This document shows positions 1 through 8,540 of a stretch of 64,000 nt of DNA, one piece after another. Both the position numbers and the translations under genes were made by a program. Every line of letters begins with the position of its first letter. Position 1 is the first letter of the stretch. The DNA lies in NCBI RefSeq assembly GCF_004379255.2, contig NC_056047.1, forward strand, positions 29,774,293 through 29,838,292. Reading direction: 5' to 3'. The notes below the pieces were generated by a model. That model had not been told where the DNA came from, did no database searches, and worked only from the letters and a program-made list of their open reading frames with translations. Source of the stretch: Salvia splendens. Its lineage: Eukaryota > Streptophyta > Magnoliopsida > Lamiales > Lamiaceae.

Positions 1-164
1 TGCAACCAATAGAAATGAAGCAGGCAGAAGATGCACGCCTATATACCTCTTCTAATATGCAAATATGTCTCAATGTGAAGGAGAAGGAGAGAGAATAATA
101 GAGGCAATCATTACACAAAGAAGAAAGAGAGAGGATGCACGCTTAAACCTTTAATATTCTACAC

Positions 165-565
165 TCTACAATGTTGAAAAGAGAAGAGGAAGAAGAAAGA
201 ACACATAATAGGTAAGTACTTCCATTTATTAGCTTTAATAAATATATTATTGTCAGATTAAGAAACTAATCCATATTTTATATGGATTTGCAATATTCCT
301 TAATATTCTGTAAAGACAGAATTTTGACATCTTGCAATCTACAATCCGGAAAAGAGAAGAAGAAGAAGAATGAATATAAATTAGGTAACACATTTAATTT
401 AAACACTTTTAAGAAGTATATAATCTATACTAACATACTAACCAACATGTGATTCGATCTACAGGTTACCTTAACATATAATTACACACATGCTTGAAGA
501 CTTTAAGATTACACACCAATCTGTGCAATACAAAAGAGGAAGAAAGAGCAAAACAAAGGTAACAG
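165..565. repeat. Three diverged purine-rich repeat blocks
   Basis: Blocks starting near 171, 336 and 516 each read CTACAAT- or GCAATAC-like sequence, then AAAAGAG followed by GAAGAAG-type purines, then an AGGTAA word, then AT-rich filler. Spacing is about 165-180 bp. The copies are diverged, so this looks like an old tandem duplication. The recurring AGGTAA after a purine-rich stretch resembles a splice donor, but no acceptor or reading frame supports exons. Confidence 0.4.
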
Positions 566-1002
566 AATTAATGTATACAACTTTAAGCAGTCTATTAGTT
601 TTGAGATTAAGATACTAATCCAAAACTGAAAATTGGATATTAAAATCTGGAAACTCAAAGAAAGTAACATTAGCTTTGGAAAATTGGATATTGAAATCTG
701 GAAACTCAAAGAATATGAATTGAATATATAGGTTCTTCAATCATATGATTTTAATAAACTGCAGGACTAATAAATATAACAATAAATGATTAATTTTTTA
801 TTAATGCAGCTACTATTAGTTAAATTAGCCCTTGACATCCATGTATTAATTACCACTTTTGGAACAAAAAAAATTTCAGTGGCTACATATAGTGCTGAGG
901 TGAATACTAATAGTCCAGAGGATAATTCTATTAATCCCTTCCAATATTAAACCTCAAATATATTTATATCCTCCATAATATTCTATACTGATTCTCTTTA
1001 TG

Positions 1003-1345
1003 CCTTGCAAAATTAGTAGTAATTAATTGTGTTCATCTTTTATTGTACATATGCATATCATACTAACTATGTCTTTGCTATTTCTCTTAATCTCTATAGA
1101 AATGATTCAAGCTAAACTATATGAATATCCTTGCATAGTGAGTTATAATCAATTGTGTTAATCTTGTATTGAAAATATGCATATCCTCTTGATTTATGTC
1201 TATGCTATTTCTCTTAATCCCTTCCATGATTCAAGGTAAACTATATCCATATCCTTGCAAAGTGAGTAATAATCAATTGTGTTAATCATTATTGAATATA
1301 TGCATATCCTAATCACTATGTATTTGTTATTTCACTTAATCAATT
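1003..1345. repeat. Tandem repeat, period about 125 bp, about 2.7 copies
   Basis: The word AATTGTGTT recurs at 1025, 1151 and 1275, giving a period of 124-126 bp. Each unit continues with ATATGCATATC, then TATTTCTCTTAATC, then ATCCTTGCA. The third unit is cut off near 1345. No coding potential is visible. Confidence 0.75.
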
Positions 1346-1780
1346 GTTCATGTTGTAAATGTGCAAAACTAATATATCCTTTATACTTGTTCAGGAAAAT
1401 GAAGCATTGGAATTTGAAGAAGATATATATCTCAATCACCTTTGAAAAGTGTGATCTCATAGTGTTTTGTGATTGTAATAAAATAGGAATATGCTATATG
1501 GTGAACTGCACAAACCAATCAAACAAAGGCTAAAAAAAACGAAAAACAAAAAAACATACAACATTGAAACCATGAATGACAACAACAATATTCACAAAAA
1601 ATGCAATAAAAATGAAAAATAAAGAGTAACAAAACTTCATTTTCCTGCCAAAATGCTGCCAGGTGGCGTTCGAAAAAACTGACACTTTATATATTAATAG
1701 ATTACTATAGATATTCCTACAAGGAGGTTGTGATTTTGAATCTTCCTAGTCCCATATCTATATCATTTATGCCAAATGCT

Positions 1781-2470
1781 TTTTTATTTTTCTTTTTTTA
1801 TATATAACTAAATGTGTAAATATATCTTATACAGTAATAGGGGGAGCATTATAGTCCTATTGCCTCTATTGTGTTAAGTTTTAACTTAATATTAACCATT
1901 AGATTAATATGTTGGACGAACTAGATGCTGAGGAGAGATCATGGTCCGCGTTACATTATTAGGTGGAATTGGTACATTATAGGGGTAGAAATGTAAACAA
2001 AGCATTTATATCACACGTTTAAAAACTGCAGGTCCGATAATTATGCGGGAGTTTTAGAAAACTGGTTGACATTCCCTTCCACACACTCTCTCACTCATTC
2101 CAAACGCCTCACCCATTTTAATTTCGATCAAAACTCTTTTCCCCAATTCCACTCCTAGTCCAAACCCTAGCCGCCGGAAAGAGACCACCAAAGCGGTTTT
2201 CCACGCTGTTCTATCTCCGTGAAAACCTTCGGCCAAGTGAAACTCTACGTTTCTCAGTCGTTTCAGCCTTCTTCGTCGTTGTACAGTTGCTCTGGCGTTG
2301 CAGATCTGGTGGAAACTGAACCAAAGCTGGCGATTTCGGGTAAGTGATGAAGCTTCGACATTTTTAGCAAAGTTATTATGGTGAGTTTTTTTGTAAATCA
2401 GCACTTGATGTTCATTGTTGTTAAGTTTTTTCTATAAATCAACACTTCTGTCAATTTACAGTTTTTGGTT
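1781..2470 (+). other. Possible decayed transcript leader with splice donor
   Basis: From about 2070 to 2340 the plus strand looks like a plant 5' untranslated exon. It is pyrimidine-rich (CACTCTCTCACTCATTCC), has a CAAACCCTAGCCGCCGG word and a local GC rise, and is followed by a donor-like GGTAAGTGATG at 2339-2349. No start codon with a plausible long frame follows; the TACATTA-rich tract comes next. An antisense 116-codon frame at 2054-2404 is probably a by-product of this composition. It could be the leader of a degraded host gene or of an unidentified transposon. Confidence 0.3.
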
Positions 2471-2497
2471 TGGTGATGGATTTCGATTTTGGTTTGC

Positions 2498-3172
2498 TAC
2501 ATTATTTAATTGATGCTCATACATCACTGCTCTATATACATTGTTCACACAAATTGGTACATTATTTCACTATAATGTTGTACATCACTATTTTTTTCCA
2601 TTATATTTTAAGCGTTATTTACATACTTGTACATTACTTAAAAACATCATTTTCTGTTAAATCACTTAGATTGATTAGTACACTAACTGATTCTGCTTTT
2701 ATGTAGCTAGATATGTACATCGTGTTCTATTACATTATTTAGCCAAAGATGTACATTAGTTGGTAATGTTGCGGTACATTAGATTTTGCTGTCATGGGAC
2801 ATTTTTTCTGTACATTATTTTTTAAAGGAAATGCTACATTATGACGATCTATTTGTACATTACTTCACTATGATGTTCTATCCATTCCCAAGGGATAGAA
2901 GTTATATCCTTTATGTACATTATTTACTCAAAATTTTACATTATTCGATATGGACGTGCTACATTATTGTGTGTTATATAATGTTGTGTTACATTAATAC
3001 ACTTGTTTACTTACATTACCGGCTTCATAAGGTTACATTATATGTGCATACATTAGGCCTTTACACATTGTTTGATCAAATATTTACATTATTTCGCATT
3101 GATGTGTTACATTATTAGTATTTGTTATTGGTAGTAATGTAAATCTGTATTAACCTTTAATGTAACATTTTA
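2498..3172. repeat. Dense irregular array of the heptamer TACATTA
   Basis: I count 18 plus-strand copies of TACATTA between 2498 and 3115, often as GTACATTATT or TTACATTATT, at irregular spacing of about 15-100 bp. From 3130 onward the reverse complement TAATGTA takes over (near 3135, 3158, 3465, 3583, 3601, 3640 and 3660). The spacing is not that of a simple tandem repeat. Two long open frames through the array (2470-2706 and 2786-3118) translate to repeated VHYF/LHY-type words and are composition artefacts. Confidence 0.7.
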
Positions 3173-3702
3173 GCTAATCAATGTATCTGTTTATGAATAG
3201 GTACAAAGAGGTCCCGAGTCAATTTCGGTGACAGTGAGGAGTCCGCTTGTATTAGATTTCCTTTTTTTTGGGTTTGTTAAAATATGATAGAAACAGAAAA
3301 CAATGAATGCTTTGTAACTTAGTTTTTGAAAACAATGAATAATTTGTAACTTAGATTTTGAAAACAATGAATGCTTTTGAAACTATTAAACTTTAAATTT
3401 TGGGGATGTAAAAGAGTTGTGACGTACATTTTGAATCTAAATAGTGTAACATTTATCTATCAAATAATGTACATTTATGATTTAATAATGTGGAGAGAGA
3501 GGATCCTAACATTACATTACTTGATGTAAAGCATATACAATATTATTGAACATGCATGTGTTGGTGCCCCAATATTTTGATAATGTAAATATACTTCAAA
3601 GTAATGTAGAATCCTAACAATATCATGTGTTAATATTATAATGTAGACAACACATGAAATAATGTAAGAGACATATACATTAAATGTCTATATTTGTATA
3701 AT

Positions 3703-4219
3703 CAGTATGAATCCTAAGATGACAATTCAAAAACGAATTTTGATGTATATATTGGTAATATGCCCTAGCCCTATTGGTTGTTAAGGATCAAGGTTTTGTT
3801 AGTGAGTCGGTATTATACCCTAGCCCCATGGATTGCTAAACCTTCTGGTGAATGAATTTAACTTCTGCAACACAATAACCTTAGTGTAATCTACATCAAT
3901 CAGAAAGCGGCATATACATTACACAACCATAATCGTACATTGAAATCAGTATGAATCCTAAGACAACAATTCAAAAATGAATTTTGATGTATGGGTTAGT
4001 AATATGCCATAGCCCTATGGATTGCTAAACCCTATGGGAATGGATCTAACTCCCTTCCCGTAGTCAAGGTTTTGTTAGTGAGTCGGTACTACACCTTAGC
4101 CCTATGGATTGCTAAACCCTTTGGGGAATGGATTTAACTCCTGTCACACATTAAACCCATTGTAACCTACGTTAATCAAAGACGGCATATACATTATACA
4201 ACTATAATCGTACATTAAT
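3703..4219. repeat. Tandem duplication, period 244 bp
   Basis: The word CAGTATGAATCCTAAGA begins at 3703 and again at 3947. Both units continue through TTCAAAAA(C/T)GAATTTTGATGTAT, then a GGTAATATGCC or AGTAATATGCC word, TAGCCCTAT and ATTGCTAAACC, and end with GGCATATACATTA and AATCGTACATT. The second unit has an internal partial duplication of the TAGTGAGTCGGTA segment. The copies are diverged, so the event is not recent. Nothing coding is visible. Confidence 0.75.
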
Positions 4220-4484
4220 ACAATCTACATTATACACTTAGTATAAGACATTACTTGTCGAAAATTTACAAGCTGTAACTTACGAAAAAAAACACGAAAA
4301 ACTTTAAATGTCAGATGATTTCATGAAAATAAAATGACAATTGATGCAAAATAAAACTAAATACAAGAATGAACTAATCACAAATAAATACAGAAAACCA
4401 TAGATGTCAATTACACGACTAATACAATAACTTTCTACCAAAATTTATCAATAATTCTTGAAATCGATGAACGAATTAATTAAA

Positions 4485-5438
4485 GAGTAAAGGAAAAAAA
4501 TAGTCCTAAACATATAGCGATTTTACGATTTTGGTCCAGAACATTATCTTTTGAATTATTAGGTCCCGAACAAATAAAAATGGATCAGATTTGGTCCATT
4601 TTTGACAGAATCGTTTATTTTAACATTCAATGCCAAATTAAATGATATTTGACTAGATTAATATTTCTAATTAATAATTTAATATTTTGTCAATGATAAT
4701 TCTAGCTTTTTTTACTCGCACTTCATCTTCTCCTTCATTTCTTAGATCTGAAATCTCCCTCGGAATTACTACGGTCACCTCCGTAACCGCCACGGTTGCC
4801 GCCGCCATAACCACCATCGCCCTCACGATAGGCCATATCCACTGCCACTGCCACTGCCTCCTCTATAACCATCACCGCCTCTGCCTCCATAGCCTCCGCC
4901 ATCACGGCAACGGCCACGGAAACCGCTGTCGCCTCCGCCACCGCTGCCATGAGACAGAGCCTCGTTGACGGTGATGATGCGTCGTCCAATTCCTGGTCGT
5001 TCAATCCCTAAAACCCAATTCAGTAAACCCAACCCTAAAGAAGTCGTAGCAACAACAACTCCATCTGCAAAACCTTAATCTTCGATAATCATCTCGTCTC
5101 CGTAGGCTTTGGCTTGTTTGATTAAGTTTAGTTAAAGCTAGATTGATGATTTTGTGATGAACTTGTTTTATAATTTCTCGTTATTTATATTGTATTTTGA
5201 TGCAGTGTTACTGCATATATAATTGTGGTATTCGAATTTTGAGTTAATCAAGAGAAAAAATATTAATCTAATCAAATGATATTTAATTGATAGTGACCGT
5301 CAAAATAAACGGTTCTGTTAAAAATGGACCAAATTCGGTCCATTTTCATTTGTACAGGACTCAATAATTCAAAAGATAATGTTTATGACCAAAATCGTAA
5401 AGAAATCATATGTTTAAGACCACTTTTGGCCTTTAGTC
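4485..5438. mobile_element. Pack-MULE (Mutator-like element with captured gene piece)
   Basis: The two ends are long imperfect inverted repeats of about 190 bp. The left end reads GAGTAAAGG and later TTACGATTTTGGTC and ACATTATCTTTTGAATTATT; the reverse complement of the right end reads GACTAAAGG and repeats the same blocks. A perfect 9-bp direct duplication, TTAATTAAA, flanks it at 4476-4484 and 5439-5447. Long inverted repeats plus a 9-bp duplication are the hallmark of Mutator-like elements. No transposase is present, so it is non-autonomous. The interior carries a GC-rich fragment of a host gene. Confidence 0.92.
4735..5020 (-). pseudogene. Captured fragment of a glycine-rich RNA-binding protein gene
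   Basis: On the minus strand, one frame reads GRRIITVNEALSHGSGGGG, which resembles the end of an RRM domain followed by the glycine-rich tail of plant GR-RBP/GRP7-type proteins. It continues as GGYGGRGGDGYRGG. The tail then shifts to another frame and ends RGGYGGDRSNSEGDFRSKK. The rest of the RRM, including its RNP motifs, is absent, and the sequence upstream of GRRIITV looks like intron. The fragment sits wholly inside the Mutator-like element and is far richer in GC than its surroundings. It is not expected to make an RNA-binding protein, but antisense or small-RNA effects on the parent gene are conceivable. The family assignment rests on motif recognition only. Confidence 0.75.
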
Positions 5439-5447
5439 TTAATTAAA

Positions 5448-5920
5448 TGACTTTCTTCCATTGTTGAAAAAACCGAAAGCAATCAAGGGACACCACCGGA
5501 ATTCGGGTTTAAGCGAGAAACTACACCACCAGACGTTTTCAATATAGAAAATCGTGTCACATACAAGAGAGAATAAAGAGAAATAATTGTGTAATCATGA
5601 ACACAAAATCAGGACAATAGAATTCGACTTACATAGTATAGAACAACAGAGTTATACAATGGAGAGAGAGATGAGAGAGAAAGCTAGTTTAATTAAGAAA
5701 AAAAATTAGAATCAATCTTCATTAATTATGTGTTGGTATTAGAGGGAGAGATTTATGGGAATGAAATAACCGATTGCATTGTTGCTTCCCAAAATGACCT
5801 TTTTGAATTTTTATAATATTTTAATTAAATACACGTGTCACTATTTTCGGCCATCAGATCTTCAAATCATGGGGCTGAGATTTAGTTGGAAGAATGAACA
5901 ATATTTATAAAAAGAATATG
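5448..5920. other. AT-rich spacer between Pack-MULE and Copia element
   Basis: No coding or RNA gene is visible. The segment around 5840-5910 (GGCCATCAGATCTTCAAATC, then GATTTAGTTGGAAGAATGA) resembles subterminal sequence seen in some plant Mutator-like elements, but I could not find a matching inverted end. Confidence 0.5.
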
Positions 5921-6270
5921 AATACTGTAAAAATCATGGATTAAATATGCCCGGTCAATGGTTTTGACCAAAGAATAAATGTGACGAGACATTTAATTTT
6001 GTGAAATTAAATGATATAGCGTCGATCTACATTTTACGTAGATAAATGTAGTATATTCACTTTCTCAAATCCGATTTCCGGTGAGTGAGAAATAGTGGAT
6101 TAAAGTTGGGCATAATTAGCTTTTAATTAAAGCTTGGAGCATGTGCTTAGGGAATAATTAACTAGTGTTAATTATCCCACATTGGAAGATTAATACATCT
6201 TTAATGTGTTTAAATTAAGTGACTTTATGTTACTTAATAATTATAGTGGATCAAGATGGGTTAAAAAGCC

Positions 6271-6449
6271 CACACGCGCGCACACGCGCGCGCCGCCGCC
6301 GCCGCCCGCCCCGCCCGAGCCCGAGCCCATGCTCGTGCTCGTGGGCGCGGGCCGCGGGCCTCGGGCCCGATCCCGATCCCGATCTCGATCTCGATCTTGA
6401 TCTTGGGCTTGGGCTTGGACTTGGACTTGGACTTGGACTTGGATCTTGG
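6271..6449 (+). repeat. Alternating CG/CA tract and evolving hexamer repeat in LTR
   Basis: The stretch starts with alternating purine-pyrimidine CACACGCGCGCACACGCGCG, then CCG triplets, then a hexamer ladder drifting from GATCCC to GATCTC to GATCTT to GGGCTT to GGACTT. The 3' LTR has a shorter ladder made mostly of GATCCC. Frames through it give low-complexity RDRDRD- or LDLDLD-type peptides that I do not consider genes. Confidence 0.8.
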
Positions 6450-6699
6450 CAATTGGTCTTTGGGTGGTCTTTGGGCTTGGGGCTTGGCCCAAACTATTCT
6501 TTTTGGACCACCGCCGAGTCAGCAATCCAAGTGGCTTGACACGTCGTCAAGCGAGGCACAGTCACGGCTGCCACGTGAGAAATCCACACGCTCCACATGC
6601 GATAGGCACACGCCTGCCACACGCTCGTAACCGACGGCGGTTACGAATCTGCCATGATGAGCCTTCATGGCTCGGTTGACCCTGCATGGTGGCTTGGCC

Positions 6700-6707
6700 T
6701 ATAAATA
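6700..6707 (+). promoter_or_regulatory. TATA box of Copia-1 LTR promoter
   Basis: TATAAATA lies in the context GGCCTATAAATAGGC, followed about 30 bp on by a likely transcription start region (CACTACATTAGTACAC) and a CT-rich leader. The same box is conserved in the 3' LTR at 12866-12873. Confidence 0.75.
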
Positions 6708-7163
6708 GGCTAGCCATACCACTACATTAGTACACACGATTACAAGCCTTCTGCATCATCGTAAGCTCTCTCCCTCTCTCTGCATTGTCCTTCTGTCGAA
6801 GCTCTGCCCTCTCCTCCATCCAGTTCGCCGGAGCTCTACTGATTGCGGTGCTGCATCAATAGAGACGTAGCCGTTTTACCTTTGGGGACGACACGCCAAA
6901 CCGAAGAGCACTACCGGGGCGTATCTCGTCTTGCGGGAAGAGGCCTCCTCGACTCGGCTAAACATTCACGGTTTTTTTGTTTCATTGTAATTCAGTTCAG
7001 TTTCGTTTCTTGTATTCCTTCTTTTGGGTTGTATTACGCCCGGCTTTTATCTCTTGTAATCAGTAGAACCAACAATCGCAAGACGAGATATCTTGCTTTT
7101 GAAGGGATTTTTGACCTCTAAACTGAACTTAAAATTTCGAAACTTAATACACCTTTGCTGGAG

Positions 7164-8540
7164 ATGTCGACGGAATCCAACACCACCGCTGCCACCACCA
7201 CCGCCACCATTCCTTTAACCATGGCGACCACTAGACCTGTCAACACGTCATCGATTCCGACGATGATGCCCACTCCCGGGCGCTATCCTTCTTCCTCAAC
7301 AACCCCTTGGGAGTTCGTTAACCCCCTTGGGCTCACTGGTGGATCCACTTCGAGTGGGTCGGTTGAGTCCACTTTTAGTGGTTCCTTCGGGTCCTTTAAT
7401 GGATCGAGTGCTGGGGCCTTCGGGTCTCACACGGGTGTTGGGGCCTTCGGGTCTCACACGAATGCTGGGGCCTTCGGGTCTCATGCGGGTGCTAGTCCCT
7501 TCGGGGCTGGTACGACCATGGCGGGCTCTATGCCCAACATGAATGGTGCGGGCTCTATACCCAACCATGTTGTTGGCTCCTTCGGGGGCAACGGAATTGG
7601 TTTATTCCAAGGACCAAGTGTGGCACCTATGGCACCAAGAATGATGCCACCTGCTGAGAAGCCACCAAAGTTTGGAGGATCTGACTTCAAGCGGTGGTAC
7701 CAGAAGATGTTGTTCTACTTGACAACATTGGGCGTCGCCAACTTCCTCACGGAGAACGAGCCGCCCGCGCCAAGCGACCAAGAGACTAGGCTCGAAGTCA
7801 TGGCGGACTATGAAGCTTGGAGAAAAGGGGATTATCTATGTAAAAATTTTATTTTAAGTGCATTAGATGATAGCCTCTATAATGTATACTCCAATGTAAC
7901 CACATCTAAACAAATGTGGGAAAACCTAGAAAAGAAGTATAGCATAGATAATGCTGCAGGGACGGAACAAGTTGTAGCATCCAAGTTTATGGACTACAAA
8001 ATGGTCGACTCTCGATCCGTCATGGAGCAAGTCCAAGAGCTCCAAATGATCATCCACTCATTAGTGGCTGAAGGGATGACCTTGCCTGACAAATTCCTAA
8101 GGTGCACGATCATTGACAAGCTCCCTCCAAGTTGGAAGGACTTCAAGAGTTATCTCAAGCACAAGCGAAAGCAGATGACCCTTGAAGACTTGATCGTGAA
8201 GTTGCGCATCGAGGCCGACGTGCGCAAAAGTGATCAAAAGGCTAAGGGCTTCACCCCAAATGAGGCCAAAGCCAATCTGTTGGAGCGGGGCGGACCCTCC
8301 AACAAACGCCCTCGCCCAAACCGTCCAAACGACAAAGGGAAGGGAAAGCAGCCTTCAAAGAAGTTTGAAGGCGACTGCTACAAGTGTGGCAAACCAGGCC
8401 ACTTTGCTAAAGACTACCGCAGCAAGAAGAAGAAGCCGGCTGCCCACGTCATTGAGAAGGAATTCAAGGACTGGGATGAGAACGACCTCATTGCTGTGGC
8501 CACTGAAGAGGTCAACCTTGTCAAGTGGCTGGTATATTGA
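7164..8540 (+). CDS. gag: Copia Gag polyprotein (capsid and nucleocapsid), open frame
   Basis: Open frame of 458 codons from ATG at 7164. Gag packages element RNA in cytoplasmic virus-like particles. Residues 1-150 are low complexity, rich in Thr, Ser and Gly, with FG dipeptides in a 27-bp tandem repeat (GAFGSHT units, about residues 71-113). The Copia capsid homology region starts near residue 170 ([13 protein letters not shown]). A CCHC zinc knuckle sits at 405-418, but its last cysteine is tyrosine ([14 protein letters not shown]), which probably weakens RNA binding. A basic KKKK tail follows. The frame ends in TGA just where protease should follow; protease is in the next frame, so a 1-base shift separates gag from pol. 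The start is the first ATG after the LTR with a suitable frame. Family is certain; function is doubtful. Confidence 0.85.
   Translation: MSTESNTTAATTTATIPLTMATTRPVNTSSIPTMMPTPGRYPSSSTTPWEFVNPLGLTGGSTSSGSVESTFSGSFGSFNGSSAGAFGSHTGVGAFGSHTNAGAFGSHAGASPFGAGTTMAGSMPNMNGAGSIPNHVVGSFGGNGIGLFQGPSVAPMAPRMMPPAEKPPKFGGSDFKRWYQKMLFYLTTLGVANFLTENEPPAPSDQETRLEVMADYEAWRKGDYLCKNFILSALDDSLYNVYSNVTTSKQMWENLEKKYSIDNAAGTEQVVASKFMDYKMVDSRSVMEQVQELQMIIHSLVAEGMTLPDKFLRCTIIDKLPPSWKDFKSYLKHKRKQMTLEDLIVKLRIEADVRKSDQKAKGFTPNEAKANLLERGGPSNKRPRPNRPNDKGKGKQPSKKFEGDCYKCGKPGHFAKDYRSKKKKPAAHVIEKEFKDWDENDLIAVATEEVNLVKWLVY

Larger units (their letters stand above)
1..1780. other. AT-rich intergenic DNA, no gene recognised
   Basis: No reading frame here has recognisable protein features. 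The stretch is strongly AT-rich and contains three local repeat patterns: purine-rich blocks near 165-565, a pair of direct repeats around 617-712 that share the words GGATATT and AATCTGGAAACTCAAAGAA, and a 125-bp tandem repeat at 1003-1345. It may be decayed transposon sequence, but I see no terminal repeats that would define an element. Confidence 0.6.
5926..7074 (+). repeat. 5' LTR of Copia-1
   Basis: It begins TGTAAAAATCATGG and ends AACCAACA, matching the 3' LTR over its whole length. It is 48 bp longer than the 3' LTR, mainly because of extra hexamers near 6366-6449. It contains a GC-rich alternating tract, a TATA box at 6700 and a pyrimidine-rich leader (TCTCTCCCTCTCTCTG). The primer binding site downstream is not obvious: the first internal bases, ATCGCAAGACGAG, do not match the usual initiator-methionine tRNA complement. 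Confidence 0.93.

Noticed and set aside
2054..2404. A 116-codon minus-strand frame
   Set aside because: Low-complexity Arg-rich translation opposite a leader-like plus-strand segment; no family resemblance.
1850..5920. A possible single large Mutator-like element spanning the TACATTA region
   Set aside because: Some subterminal-looking words occur at both sides, but I could not find matching inverted ends or a 9-bp duplication.
6206..6679. Several open frames of 60-106 codons on both strands in the Copia-1 LTR
   Set aside because: They come from CCG and GATCCC/GGACTT repeats, translate to Arg-Asp or Leu-Asp runs, lie inside an LTR upstream of its promoter and recur in shortened form in the 3' LTR.
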